A stretch of 64,000 bases of DNA from Cucumis sativus (lineage: Eukaryota; Streptophyta; Magnoliopsida; Cucurbitales; Cucurbitaceae), in contig NC_026661.2 of NCBI RefSeq assembly GCF_000004075.3, positions 5,292,058-5,356,057 of the forward strand, written 5' to 3'. The notes below the pieces were generated by a model. It did not search any database. It saw only the letters and a program-made list of their open reading frames with translations, and was not told the origin of the DNA. Positions within the stretch are counted from its first letter, which is position 1. The number at the start of each line of letters is the position of its first letter. Positions 1 to 12,475 of the stretch are shown here, one piece after another. Position numbers and translations under genes: made by a program.

Positions 1-633
1 GAGTTTTTTTGGCAGAAACTGTGACATTGAGTTGAAATGAAAGAAATATCTTAAAGCATTTAAGGCCAAGCAAAGTACAAGAGTAAGAAATTTTATTAAA
101 ATGACAGGCCAGGAAAGAAAATTATGATGCACTTGCATGATAAGCAAGGCATGCATAAAATTACTGATTAAGAAATAACTTAGGCCCCACATAATAACCA
201 TTTTGTTTTTGTTTTTAAAAATTAAGCCTACTGACACTATTTCCACATTCAACTTTCTTCCTTTATTGTATACTTTTTACTAATGGTTTAAAAAAACCAA
301 GCAAAAATTTGAAAACTAAAAGTAGCTTTTAAAAGAATGCTTTTGATTTTGCAATTTGGCAAAGAATTCAACCATTATACTTTAGAAGGAAGTAAATCAT
401 GATATGAAATGGGAAGGAAGTAGGCTTAATTTTTTAAAATGAAAACAAAAAATGAACTGATTACCAACCAGGAATTTACTAATGCAACAAGCCAGCAAAT
501 AGGCTAAGAGATTCCATAAACAGACCACACCTACTGAAGCAACTAGCTGTAAATTAAGGCCAGAGATATGTTGACTGTTTTATTGAAATGTGTAACTAAA
601 GCCAATGTACTTTAGATACTTCATCGACCTTAC
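1..633 (-). other. Partial intron of the DJ-1 gene at the left edge
   Basis: The donor GTAAGG (reverse strand, position 633) opens an intron after exon 6 of the DJ-1 gene. No frame that would continue domain 2 occurs in these 633 bases, so they are read as intron whose acceptor lies outside the window. The stretch is AT-rich with no other recognisable feature. Confidence 0.7.
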
Positions 634-3499
634 CGGAAGAATAATTAGATCATACGTTGATTCTACAGCTTCTTTAATCAACTTGTCAGCAACAACTTTT
701 GTTCCCGTTGATGTCAATATCTGAAGGGACTTTTCAACTGAAGCAATCACTACATCCACCTTAGCACGCCGCAAAATATCTGCAATGGTTACTAGTTCAA
801 TCCCTTGAGAGCCATTTGCAATTGGGATAAGAACCTGAACAAGGAAATAAAAATCACGTTGGATAAAAAAATCTATGCACATATCCTCTACTGTAATCTA
901 TGATTTTCAGACACATCTTGTCCCATTCTATTTGTAGTCTAATTACTGGAATGATATACTGCCTATCGAAACAAAACCTTGAGGAATGTTTTGTATCATC
1001 TGATGTTGGAAGTTAAATTTAACATCAAAGTTGAAAACTTCCTTGTAGAACATAAACACATATTTACATTTCCATTCTTTTTTTCTGTTTTTCCAGTACA
1101 GAAAATAGTAATGAAAGAAAGTTTATATCAAGAGATACCCCCAAACAAATCTAGTTTATTTAGAAAAATGTAATGAACGACAATTATACACAATTGGATA
1201 AACAGCCATAGAATGATTCCATTATAATGACAAATTAACTATAATCTTGATCTTGCTTTTTACATACGCAGTTGTATGCTGATTCTTAATCACTAGATTC
1301 AAAGACAAATCTATCGTTTGGAATAACTCAGACTCAAGGCCTTCAAATAAAAAAGAAAAGTTTAAGCAACTTACACGAGGAGTATGATCAACAGACCAGT
1401 CAACTTTGTTGAATTCTTCCTTTCGAGGACAGTCACTCTCCGAATCCATCAGCTGACATAAGAACGCAATCCAAGCAATTTAGTAATAGAATGAGCAAGC
1501 TTGAGAATTTCACAAAGGAAAGCTTCATATAGAGAGAACAATCCCGCAGGGGGGGAAAATTGACCAGGAATTCTGAATGTTCAGTCCAAATGTGAAGATT
1601 ACAAGTGATAAGATACCTAATGATATTGTTTGGGTGCCACAACGAAAACAAAAAATATTCAAGAAAATGTTAATGGAAGATTAGCAATAAAACCTCACCA
1701 GTAGTTCTCCAACATCCTTAGCAACTGACTCTCCATAGAGCTGCTCAACTAAAGCTAAGGCAAACCCAAAAGTAGTTCCGGGGCCGCGGCTTGTTGTGAG
1801 CTCTCCTGACACTTGAATACTTGATTGAACAGCCCAAAATGTTGGGAGCTTGTCAGTGAATGCAGGGTGACAAGTAGTCTTGCACAACAAACTACACCAT
1901 CATTAGCAAATCTAAATACATTCATATATTCAAATAAACTAGATGAATCCTAGTTTGGATACATTGGCAACCTACCTGCTTTCTTCTTAAAAGACCCCAC
2001 GGCAGAAGAGTGACTGCTGGAGCAGCACATATAGCTCCATACAGCCTCTTTTCCTCAGCTTGTCTGCTGGTAATTTTTCGCAGGATTTCACAATCTCTTA
2101 ATCTTACAGAGCCAGGCATCCCTCCCTAACAATAAACCACAATACTATTGTAACCATAAGTGACAAGAATCTTTGACATGCCATTTACAGCACCAGAGAT
2201 GCTTAAGGAGGCAAATGACAGTCACAATTCAAGTCCTAAAATGTTACACGGCTAAAGATATAATTAAATTATGCCAGTTCTATTACAGAATATATCATAG
2301 TCATGCCCACAGGCCACAAGACCACTCATTTATTAGGTGTAAATCCTAGTCTTACCTACGAGTTCATTTTAGTTCTTAAACTTCCAAGAATTAGATTCTA
2401 TCCCCTAAACTATTAAATGCTTTGTTTTGGTACCTAAACGTGTCTAATGAACTATTTTAGCTACCGATGGACTCAGTTATTCATCATTTAGAGAAAAGCT
2501 AAAATCTGTTTCAAAATTTGATTTTGGACCAACTAATGTGTTGCATATCTCTAGCTCATTAGGTCAGAAACAAAAAAACGTCTAAGTCAAGTATCTGTTA
2601 AATAATTAGAAAAAAGAGAAAATAATGGCGATTACAAAGATGGTTTATACAAAGTTCAGAAACCAAAACAGGAAGTCAAAAAGTTTAGAGACTAAACCAG
2701 AATGTTGAACAAACGTGAAAGTCCAATAACTAAAATAAGATTTAAACCAATATATTAATTTTGCCGCTTTCTAGCTATTTTATGTTTCTGACATATGCTT
2801 CCTCAAAGGATTCTCAATTTCAAAGCCATCTAAAACTTGGGCCAATTCTACTTATAAATGAAAGTACTTACAGGCAAGGCTACAAGGTCGAAAACTTCAT
2901 TGGAACATGAACTGATTAAGGTATCAGCAACCAATTTCACACCCGCAGAAGCTTCAATTTCAAGCTCTGATTCAACCGACGCCACAGTTACAGCAGCCCC
3001 AGCTCGACGCAATACATCGATTATAATAACCGCTTCCATTTCCTCAGTTCCAAAGCCAATAGGAACCAGAACCTGTCCACATACACAAGACGAGTTCAGC
3101 AGTCCTTTCCTTTTCTCTCCAAAACAGTTAAACAAAATTATCAAACAAACTATTTAAGTGTTCATTCATCAATGACATGAAACCCCATATTCATTATGTT
3201 TTAAGAGAAATGACAAGTGGGTATGGTAGAAGGACCTTCTTGCGAGGCATAGATGGAGGTATTGTACTCGTAGCCATCGAAACAGAGGTTGAGAGCATTG
3301 GCGGTGAAGTTGGTGAGAGGGCTTTCGTTGCTTTAGCAGAGAGTTTTCTGGGAACTGTTATTCCTTGTTGGAATGGAATTAGAGTTAACAAAGGAGTGGA
3401 AACAGTGATGGCGGCGGCAGGTACAGCCTTGGGAGAGAACTTGGGGTGGGCATTTGGGACGAAGTGATTCGCCATTGAAGCTCTGCATTCAATCCCCAT
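634..3499 (-). CDS. DJ-1/PfpI-family protein with two tandem domains, plastid-type N-terminus; 5' part only
   Basis: Plant DJ-1 homologue of the DJ1A/DJ1B group, thought to act in oxidative-stress protection or glyoxalase/deglycase chemistry. Minus-strand exons are 3499-3236, 3072-2872, 2125-1976, 1878-1699, 1452-1375 and 834-634. Every junction is phase 0 with GT donors and AG acceptors. Exon 1 encodes a Ser/Thr/Pro-rich, Arg/Lys-containing leader of plastid-transit type. Exons 2-4 form DJ-1 domain 1: [15 protein letters not shown], then GGMPG, then AICAAPA with the nucleophile-elbow Cys, then SRGPGTT. Exon 5 (DCPRKEEF...WSVDHTPR) is the linker. Exon 6 starts domain 2 ([15 protein letters not shown]). 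The second GG-PG and Cys exons are not present in 1-633, so the gene continues left of the window. The first in-frame ATG is at 3499; a second at 3475 (MANHF) is equally plausible. Family assignment is strong; DJ1A versus DJ1B is not resolved. Confidence 0.9.
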
Positions 3500-3875
3500 C
3501 TCATCCAAAGTGTAAGGGAAATTACTAAAGAGATTTTGAGAAGGATTAATGGGGAAATGTCCAATTTAACCTATTAGAAACGTACCGTACAGTCACATAT
3601 TTTCGAAAGTTTATTTTTATTGAGACTTGATTAGTTTGTTAAATCGATTTTTATTCTTAATTGAATTAACTTAAAGATGGTAATTAATCTATTTAAACCT
3701 AACAAAATCCTTAGATTAATTTACTTGAAGCTTTGAGGTTCGCTTTTTCAATCATTTTATATATATTATTTATATATTTACGAAAAAACTTAATCGGATA
3801 GGAGTTACAGGTCAGATTGGAGGAAGATAAAAATGAAGGACTAATCTTTGATCGGAACCAACAACTCCGAGCAAA
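3500..3875. promoter_or_regulatory. Short divergent promoter between the DJ-1 and MCCB genes
   Basis: Only 376 bp separate the start codon of the DJ-1 gene (minus, 3499) from that of MCCB (plus, 3876). The middle is AT-rich, with TATA-like runs at about 3757-3780 (TTATATATATTATTTATATA) close to the MCCB side. Both 5' UTRs and both core promoters must fit in this gap, so it is likely a bidirectional promoter. Co-regulation is inference. Confidence 0.6.
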
Positions 3876-6800
3876 ATGTTGAGAACATTTGCGAGAAGAG
3901 CAGCTTCTTCTTCCTCTTCCCCCTCGAATTCATGGTTATCGTTGTTCCCCCAGCTTCTTCTCCCTCGGAAGAGGGAATTTTGCATAGCTGTCCTTCCCGA
4001 TGGAGTTGATCGGAGCTCCGATAACTTCGCTCGCAATTCCGGTGCTATGGACGGCTTCATTTCCGAGCTTCGTTCCCACATTAACAAGGTCTACTACTTG
4101 TGTTTGGGTTATACGTGTCTTCTCTTGGGACGTTGCATGATCTTTGACTGTTTTACTGCCTTATAGGTTCTAGCGGGGGGTGGGCCTGAAGCTGTCAAGA
4201 GAAATAAGAGTCGGAATAAACTGCTTCCAAGAGAAAGGATTGATCGTCTTCTTGATCCTGGCTCTTCCTTCCTCGAGCTTTCTCAGGTTTTTGTTGGTTA
4301 CCTTGTTAATTGCTGTGATTCTTGTTTTTGGCAGGAGAACGGCTTAATTTCGTTTTTTCACTTGTTTTGACTGGAAAAACTGTTATGTTATCAATTATTA
4401 ACTGATCGATGACTTGTTATTATTATTATTATATTTCTATCGTTCTATCATTTGTTTGATCTGGGTCTTCTTTTTCATTTAAGTATGTCTTCATTCCATT
4501 TGAAATATGGGGTAGCTCGCAGGCCACGAACTGTATGATGAGCCCTTGCCATCTGCTGGGATAATCACTGGAATAGGCCCTGTTCATGGACGACTATGTA
4601 TGTTTGTGGCCAATGATCCTACAGTGAAAGGAGGGACTTACTATCCCATCACTGTCAAGAAACATCTGAGGGCTCAGGAGATTGCTGCAAAATGCAACTT
4701 GCCTTGCATATATCTGGTTGATAGTGGAGGGGCTTTCCTTCCGAAGCAAGCCGAGGTGTTTCCTGATAGGGATAATTTTGGCAGAATATTTTATAACCAA
4801 GCTGTAATGTCTGCTCAAGGCCTTCCTCAAATAGCTCTTGTATTGGGTTCTTGCACTGCTGGGGGTGCTTACATTCCTGCAATGGCAGATGAGAGTGTGA
4901 TGGTCAAAGGAAATGGCACTATATTTCTTGCCGGTCCACCATTGGTGAAGGTCAGTTCCTCTCATTAATGTTTTTTAAATTTAAAGGGAGGCTTTGTTTC
5001 TAATTCTAGATTTCTTCTAAATAAGATGTTAAAATAGGCTGCTACAGGTGAGGAAGTATCTGCAGAGAACTTAGGGGGTGCCAGTGTACATTGCAAGACA
5101 TCTGGAGTGTCTGACTATTTTGCTCAAGGTACTTTATAACATTTGTGCTTTGAGTGTAAATTTCATAACTTGTAAGGTTATTACAGTTTCAATTTGTCTT
5201 TCCTTGTCAAATTACATTTATGCATTTGCTGTTTACTAGCATCATAACAATATTGTAAATTATATCATATTACCTAATGTTTTTTTTTTTTGGAGAAATT
5301 TGTGTGATGTGTAGTCCTTTTGTGCTTCACATACAAATCAATGTAAAAACTTAGCAAAAGGGGATGAAATCTCAGCTTGTTCATTTATACAAGTGACTAA
5401 TGTAATTTACAATCTTCTGCAGATGAAATGCATGCACTGGCTCTTGGGAGAAGCATCGTTAAGAACTTGCACATGGCTGGGAAAGAAGGTCTGATAAATG
5501 GACAGCAAAACATAAACCAAGGCTTCAAGGAGCCATTATATGACGTCAGGGAACTTCGGTCTATTGCCCCAACTGATCATAAGCAGTCTTTTGATATTCG
5601 CTCTGTCATAGCTCGAATTGTCGATGGAAGTGAATTTGATGAATTCAAGAAACTATATGGAACAGTGAGCACATTTATAAGACTTAAATTTCTTACTTTT
5701 TGTTTCTTCTTTTTTTATCTTTCTAAATTTCACGATCTTAATTGTATGGATTGCAGACTCTAGTTACAGGCTTTGCCAGAATTTATGGTCAGCCTGTAGG
5801 AATTATTGGAAACAATGGGATATTATTTAACGAATCTGCTTTAAAGGGGGCACATTTCATTGAGCTATGCACACAGCGAAATATTCCTTTGGTCTTTCTT
5901 CAGAATATCACTGGCTTTATGGTATGTGATGTAGGTTCAAGTACCATGTGTTAGATATTATATTAGATTTGCCTACACCCATCATCTTAAGCTTTTGGGC
6001 CAATTGGTGATTTAAGACCATCGTTAGAATTTTCCTAGATGACTTCATTATATCATTAAGATTTTCAAACTGTAATTTTTTTTTAACTTACAATTCAGAA
6101 TCTAAGATCCTTGCGTTGTGTTTTACATTGAGCCCAATAATGGCTGTCCTTTTACTGGTAAAAGGTCAAGGGTTTGAATTAGATATATGCAGCGTGACTT
6201 TCATATAACAGAAAAAAATGTGCATTCAATCGTCTTTCTTTTGAACTAATGATATAGAACTGTTTTGCTTTCTCTAGATAGATGAATAATAGTTGAAAAG
6301 TATATCTGATAGGAGGCAAACACAAAGAATTCGATCATATTTAAAACTGCAAAAAAGAATAAAAAATAAAAAATAAAGAAGTTCACAGAGCCAAACACTT
6401 CGAAACACAGTTTAGGATCACTCCTACTGCTAATTAACACAAACATATTATCAATCACATTAACGCTTCCTGTTTATTCTGTTAGGCCAACAACTTCTAA
6501 CAGTGTTTGCACAAAAGCCAAGTCCATCCTCAATGCAATAACACCTTTTACATTTCTCACTCAACTTTAGACATTCTTCTTCTAGCATATGTAAGGTGAA
6601 TGGGAGGCTTAAGTTATCAGAATCTTTTATTGCATATGCTTTTACCGTCGTTTCACTTGATATGTTAGGTGCCATTTTGGTTTATTTTAAACTAGAACTG
6701 TCTTTTTCTTTCAGATTTTCAATAAAATCCAATTGTTATCTTCAAATAATTTTCTGTTTTCTCATCTTTGAAGTTTTAAGCATTGTTCGTTTTTCCCATG

Positions 6801-8996
6801 TGCGTAAATGAATTATAGTATTATACTGTGTGTTTGTCTTTTCCAGATAGAATGGTTGATGTACTTATACTTCTTGTCATTTTATGTGGAAATACTTCTA
6901 GTTTCACTAGTATTTTCTTAATTAAATTGAAGTGGTCAAGATTGGTAGAATATGGTAGGTGATGTTCATAGTTTGGCAGGTTGGCTCAAGATCTGAAGCA
7001 AATGGTATTGCAAAATCCGGGGCAAAAATGGTCATGGCCGTTTCTTGTGCAAAGGTCAGTCTCCAACCGTTTCTTATTATTAAAAATTATTTTAATGGCC
7101 CGAGTGTACGAATAATATCTACTCATCCATTATCCTAGAACCCGTGGAAATAGACAAGATATTTATCTGATGGATGGTGATTGGTGGTACCTAGGAAAAG
7201 GGCTAAGATAATGGGTTACTTTGTTCTCACCATTTTGTGGGTATTTAGTGTACCCGAAATAAATATCTTTAAGGACATCAGAAATTTGATGGAAATTCTT
7301 TTGATTATTCAATATTTTCTGCTCTTTGACCGTACTTTGAGTGAATAAATGGCCCCTTCAACTATCTAGTTCTGTGTCTTATCTTTCAACTAATTGAGAG
7401 GCTTTCTTGGGAATCTTCCTAGTCGCAAGATAGAGGTTTAAACAGATGTCGTTATTATCTTGTATAGTACTGTGCTAATAGCCTAATAGTCTGTCCTCTG
7501 CCAGCAGATACTTGGTTTTGTCAAACTTTGTTATATTGGATATCTTATAGTTCTTTAGGTTTCTTGAGATTTTAGAGAATATATATCTAGTTTAATTATA
7601 AATAATTTAGAATATTCGACAATTGATGGCTTGGACTTAAAACTAGAGGTTGTAAATATTACTCTTATGTCGCTAAGAACCCATTCTACAACTCTACTGA
7701 TAAATTTGTCTAAACAAAATCCACAAGGATTTTAACTACTCGTTTGTTTTTGTTTTCTTATAAACTACAAGAACTATTATTACCTGTGGGGATTAATTTT
7801 TTATCCCTACGATTTGATACTAAAAAAGAAAGGACATACTAGCTATTGAAATAGTTTTTGACTGATTTTATCTTCTCACTTAATTCCATTTGACGAGAAT
7901 AGGTCCCAAAAGTTACCATCCTCGTTGGCGGAAGCTTTGGTGCTGGAAATTATGCAATGTGTGGGCGTGCATATAGTCCCGATTTTTTGTTCTTATGGCC
8001 AAATGCTCGAATTTCTGTGATGGGTGGTGCTCAGGTAGGTTTTGTACTTTATATTTCTTGGATATGAAGTTATCCAAAACAACTTGACCTTTAATTTTCT
8101 TGTTTTATTCCAAAAATGTCTAAAAAACAAGCCAAAATTTAGAAACAGATTTTTTTAAAAAAAAACTTGATTTTTCTTTCGAATTTTGCTTAAAATTCAC
8201 ATGTATTTTTAAGTAAGATGAAAAACTTACATATAAATTAAAGAACAAGCATAATTTTCAAAAATAGAAAACAAAAAGCAAAATGATTATGAGACCTTAG
8301 ATTTCTGATTTGTGATCATATTGTAGTCTAATATTTGTGGTCCTGGGAGCTTATCTCGTAAACTACATTGCGTCTTGCTATCATATTTCTTACATCTGAT
8401 GGGAGAATCATGTACGCTGAATTATTCCTTTTTAGACCTTTAGTAAAAAGAAAAGAAAAAGGATTATGTTCGTTAGTGGTGAAATGTATCAGATTCCCCT
8501 CATGATGTTTACTTGTTTCCTATTCATGCGTATGCCTTATCTTCTGTCATGTTTCTAAGAATTGTACTTTGTCAACCATCTCGGCATACTCATTTCAAAA
8601 CTCACCAATTTCTCGATAAAATGCTAACTTTGCATTATATAGGCTGCTGGTGTACTGAGTCAAATAGAAAAGAGCAATAAGAAGAAGCAAGGAATTCAGG
8701 TAATGTGTAGTTTAATATAACGAAAGTGAGTTTGCTTCCCAAAGATTACCAAGTCTTCGGTTTTACACTTTCCTTTGCATCTGAATTTGCAGTGGGACAA
8801 AGAAGAGGAGGAAAGGTTCAAGGCGAAGGTCATTGAGGCATATGAAAAGGAAGGAAGTTCCTATTATTCCACAGCTCGGTTATGGGATGATGGAATCATC
8901 GACCCAGCCGACACCCGAAAGATTATCGGTCTGTGCGTCTCAGCTTCCCGGAACCGTGCCCCTGAAGATACCAAGTTTGGTGTATTTAGAATGTAA
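3876..8996 (+). CDS. MCCB: Methylcrotonoyl-CoA carboxylase beta chain, mitochondrial
   Basis: Carboxyltransferase subunit of 3-methylcrotonyl-CoA carboxylase. It moves CO2 from biotin on the alpha subunit to 3-methylcrotonyl-CoA in mitochondrial leucine catabolism. Ten exons: 3876-4088, 4167-4286, 4516-4950, 5038-5128, 5423-5664, 5757-5921, 6980-7054, 7903-8034, 8643-8699, 8793-8996. Phases join exactly, giving 1734 nt or 577 residues, close to the usual length of about 580-590. The first residues ([15 protein letters not shown]) are an Arg/Ser-rich presequence. Diagnostic parts are the N-lobe ([42 protein letters not shown]) and the C-lobe ([57 protein letters not shown]). The exon 4/5 junction splits an Asp codon (G|AT). 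The longest introns are 5922-6979 and 7055-7902. No frameshift or missing motif was seen. Confidence 0.96.
5922..6979 (+). other. MCCB intron 6, about 1.06 kb, with a possible repeat remnant
   Basis: Bounded by donor GTATGT and acceptor GCAG. Around 6130-6190 there is a less AT-rich patch with GGTCAAGGGTTTGAATTAG, which loosely resembles a Pol III B-box, so it may be an old SINE-like insertion. The rest is AT-rich intron with short spurious open frames only. Confidence 0.4.
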
Positions 8997-9451
8997 AATT
9001 GCATTATGCATCAGATATGTCTCTGTTATACATTAGCAACAAGTACGTTCGGTGCTCATTTGCTTCAATGTGTAACACAGATGTTTTTATGTACATGTTT
9101 AACTTTTCTCATGTGTAACACTCTCTGCTCTCTTACATTCAAAATAATGAAATAATGGAGCATTTCCCCTATGGAAATGGGATGGCTCCTTTCCTTGCAA
9201 ACACCAATATTTTGTCACCCACCCTTAAATTCTGAAGGACTTCGATTAGATTAACCTTTGGGAGCCCAAAATATTTGCATATATTACAGAATGCAAATTC
9301 ACTACTTAGATTTTAACTACAAATTCTTCTGAAAAAACTTCAAAGTTATCCTCGAAACCAACCCTAGCCATTTTTATAATTTGAGCTATGCAAACTAAAA
9401 GTTCTTTTATATAAAGAATATAAGATGCTAACGTTAGTCGTACGAACAGAA
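8997..9451 (+). other. MCCB 3' UTR and spacer before the tRNA gene
   Basis: Follows the TAA stop at 8994-8996. AATAATGAAATAATGG near 9143-9158 is a plausible near-upstream poly(A) element for MCCB. Nothing coding was seen between there and the tRNA gene. Confidence 0.5.
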
Positions 9452-9524
9452 GCGCCCGTGGCCTAATGGATAAGGCGTCTGACTTCTAATCAGGCGATTG
9501 TGGGTTCGAGTCCCACCGGGCGTG
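9452..9524 (+). tRNA. tRNA-Arg (anticodon UCU)
   Basis: A complete 73-nt cloverleaf with no intron. The acceptor stem GCGCCCG (9452-9458) pairs with CGGGCGT (9517-9523), with a G1-U72 wobble and G73 as discriminator. The D arm carries TGGCCTAATGGA (A box). The anticodon loop is CTTCTAA between TCTGA and TCAGG, so the anticodon is TCT and decodes AGA. The T arm is GTGGG-TTCGAGT-CCCAC (B box). CCA is not encoded, as expected for a nuclear gene. It lies between MCCB and the thioredoxin gene, on the same strand. Confidence 0.97.
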
Positions 9525-9531
9525 CATACTC

Positions 9532-9550
9532 TTTTAGTTATTTTTTTTTT
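9532..9550 (+). terminator. RNA polymerase III oligo-T terminator of tRNA-Arg
   Basis: Eight bases after the mature tRNA end there is a TTTT (9532-9535), followed by ten T from 9541. Runs of four or more T are the standard Pol III stop. Confidence 0.85.
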
Positions 9551-9961
9551 CTTTAATTTTTGACGTCAAACCAACCTTATAGCGTTCATTTTAAAGATAG
9601 ATTTTAACTTTTAAATGTTTCATATTTTTTTCACTAAGTTTTACACAATATTTATTAATTTTGAAGGCAGTGTTATAAGAAATAAGAATCACATGTTGAG
9701 ATAGAAAAATATCTTGGTTTGGAGTTTAGTCTATGGGAAGCGCCCATCTCTTTCACCTAACTTACGTATCATAATAAATATATATAAATAAATATAAAAA
9801 ACGCCATCTTCAAATCTCCACTTCCGTTCCGTCAATCGCAATCTCCGGCTTCGCCCACTGAATTTTCCATCCATCTTCCTCGTCTTCGTCTTCATCTTCT
9901 TCCTTATGCCATTTTCCATTTCAAATCTTCATTACCTCAACAACCTTCTTCTCTCTTAACC
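9551..9961 (+). promoter_or_regulatory. Thioredoxin gene promoter and 5' UTR
   Basis: AT-rich sequence with a TATA-like block (ATAAATATATATAAATAAATA, about 9773-9793), followed by a CT-rich leader (CGTCTTCGTCTTCATCTTC) up to the ATG at 9962. This fits a plant core promoter and 5' UTR. The open frame on the opposite strand here is an accident of the CT-rich leader. Confidence 0.5.
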
Positions 9962-12051
9962 ATGGCTGCCTCCTTCTCTTTCTCTACTTCTCAAACTCAT
10001 CCCGATCGCATTTCCCCTTACTCTAACCTCAATTCCCTTCGCCTTTTCTCTCCTCCTTCCAATCTCCCTTTCAATCGCCGTCTTAATCCTCGAAATGCTT
10101 CTCTCACTCTCAACATCCAATGCATCAGTCAACCTAAAGGTTTTCTGCTTCTCTCTGCCTTTTTTCTATTACTCACTTTGCATGTTACACTCCCCGATTT
10201 GGTCTCTTTCTTTAATTTTCTACTACAAACATGACTTACTATAGGTTTTACTGCGCTCTACATATTAGATCTTGATTTGTGCGATTTTGTATGATTAATG
10301 CGCTCTACGTATTGAAGGAATTTAGTTGTTGATGGAAATTTAAATGACTAAGCGAGATTGACTTTGTTTTACATGTTAGAAGATTGGGTTTAATTACGAT
10401 CTTATCATGTGATTTGTTTTGTTAGTTTACTGGTGATTAAAGTAATGTTGGCATTGTTTGTGTTAATTCGAGATCCATTCTTAAATTTGCGGTGTAAAGC
10501 TAGCTGGAATGATGTATATTCCTGAAATAGAAGAATTTCGTTTCTGTTTAATGTGTTAAGAAATATGCGTTAATTGTATTAGTTACTTTCTAGGTAGTTT
10601 TAGGAGAACATTTGATTTTGTTCCTCTTCTGTAGTGTTTCAATCTTTGAACGTTTTTGCCTGTTTTTGACTTGGTCTTATTCTGATGATTTTATCAAGAG
10701 GAAATCCGAAAGATGCTACTTTTGGATTAACTATTGGATTATTAGGGTTTTCGATCATATTATGGTGAATGGTTGAAGATTTGAGTAGAAAAAAGGCTTG
10801 GACGATTCTGTTTCAAAGCAATCTGTTGTCCGTTATTTACACATAGAACTTCCCTTAGATCCAAGTTAAGACAAATCTTGTAGCTGCTTAGTGCTTAGAA
10901 ACAGCATTTTCATTTCCATATGTTGAGCTTGTCAAGCATGGTAACTCCTTTCATCAACTTTCAAAAGTTAGTAATTTTTTTAGATCTTTCTCGCTTAGAG
11001 TTTGTTCTTTTTTTACGTGCATTTGAATTCCAAGTTTGTAGAGTAAATGTTTGTTCTTATCCGCTCTCACCTGTCAAGGGAAGAGTGCCTTTTCTGACTT
11101 TCTATCCCATTTTTTGTTGAGATGATGGTACATAGATTATTCTTGGTCAATTTTCATTCATTGTATTTTGTTGTATGTTCCCCATCGTTTGAATTTATTA
11201 CTGAACATAAGCTTTACCCAAGTGAACCTTTGTTTTCGAATGATGTTTTCCAGTTGATATTAGTTCTTCATCTGTTTTCTCTTCCAAAGTATGCATGCTG
11301 TATACCATCTTTCAGAAAATAAACAACAGACAGACACACACACAACATCAATCTCTTTTTTGTTTGAAAGGGAAGAAAAGTCTTAAGCTAAATTATTTTA
11401 GGAAACGTTTGCCTGTGGAATTAGTATCTTGTATGAATAGATTATTATGACAGTCTTATATTTCTTGCATCAGTCATCCTTCCTCCCTGGTCAATGCCTT
11501 CTTTATCTAGTAAATTATTCTTCACAAGCACTTAAACCAACCTCACTGCTTACTATGAAAACTACTAATTGATAAGAGTATGTTCACCTATGGTATCATT
11601 ATTAGATTATTCTATTGTGACTCGGCAACAACCTTAGTATTAAGAAATTTTATGCTCATTGAAGTCTAAAAAATTCTAGACTTGGATCCCCAGAATGCCT
11701 TTCTAAATAATCTTGCTATTTTCATCCCCAGCTGAGGTGGTTACTAAAGACTCATGGAACAAAATGATTCTAGAGAGCGGAACCCCTGTCCTGGTTGAAT
11801 TTTATGCTAGTTGGTGTGGACCATGTAGAATGGTGCATCGAGTTATCGACGAGATAGCTGCTGAATATGATGGGAAGCTGAAATGCTTTGTGCTCAACAC
11901 CGACACCGATCTGCAAATAGCTGAAGACTACGAAATTAAGGCTGTTCCTGTGGTTATGCTGTTCAAGAATGGGGAGAAATGTGATAGCGTGATAGGGACA
12001 ATGCCAAAGGATTTCTATATTGCTGCCGTTGAAAGGGTCCTGAAGCAGTAG
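9962..12051 (+). CDS. Thioredoxin M-type (M3-like), chloroplastic
   Basis: Small plastid dithiol oxidoreductase. Two exons: 9962-10139 and 11732-12051, joined through a split Ala codon (G|CT), giving 165 residues. Residues 1 to about 58 form a Ser/Pro/Asn/Arg-rich chloroplast transit peptide with few acidic residues. The mature part is one thioredoxin fold with the active site WCGPC (Trp87-Cys91), the cis-Pro loop AVPVV and the C-terminal helix AAVERVLKQ. The run [16 protein letters not shown] and the late GTMPKDF are closest, from memory, to the Arabidopsis Trx M3 branch, which has been linked to plasmodesmal trafficking and meristem maintenance. The intron is 1592 nt with a CCCAG acceptor. 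Both catalytic Cys are present. The class (m-type) is secure; the M3 subtype is likely. Confidence 0.92.
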
Positions 12052-12365
12052 GAGACATGAGCAATCGAATAGGATATCTTTGGTAAGGTTGACCAGCTTG
12101 ATTGTGCGAGTTGGTTGGCCATTTTGTTGCCAAAGCTTTCCACTGGTTTACTAGTTCTTGAGGTGTATATAATAAATATAGCTTTTAATCCCAAGTTTCT
12201 TACTGTAGTTGGAATGGATTGTATAGCCTTCATTGTTGTGTTGTCTTCTCGTTGTGAAGTTATGAAACATTGCTTCATTGCATTCCACACTTCACTTCTA
12301 ATGGCTTTTTGGTGAAGATTCGCAAGTCATCAACCATTTTCTTACAGAGGGTATTTGAAGATATA

Positions 12366-12475
12366 GGGCCACTGAGTGTTCTTTTATTTGGTAATAATCT
12401 CTCTAAGGGCCACTCTGTCACTTTTACATGATAATAATCTCTCTATATTGTAATTTTGAAAAATAAGAGAGATTA
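12366..12475. repeat. 41-bp tandem duplication followed by an inverted partner
   Basis: GGGCCACT...TAATAATCTCTCTA occurs twice in a row with a 41-bp period (from 12366 and from 12407). The end of the second copy (ATAATCTCTCT) is followed after about 22 bases by its reverse complement (AGAGAGATTAT, about 12465-12475), so a hairpin with an 11-bp stem can form. It lies about 300 bp after the thioredoxin stop. A role in 3'-end formation is possible but unproven. Confidence 0.6.

Noticed and set aside
3177-3467. 96-codon plus-strand open frame opposite DJ-1 exon 1
   Set aside because: It is the antisense shadow of the Ser/Thr/Pro-rich leader of the DJ-1 gene and resembles nothing.
4594-4965. Minus-strand frames opposite MCCB exon 3
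   Set aside because: Antisense shadows of a well-supported exon.
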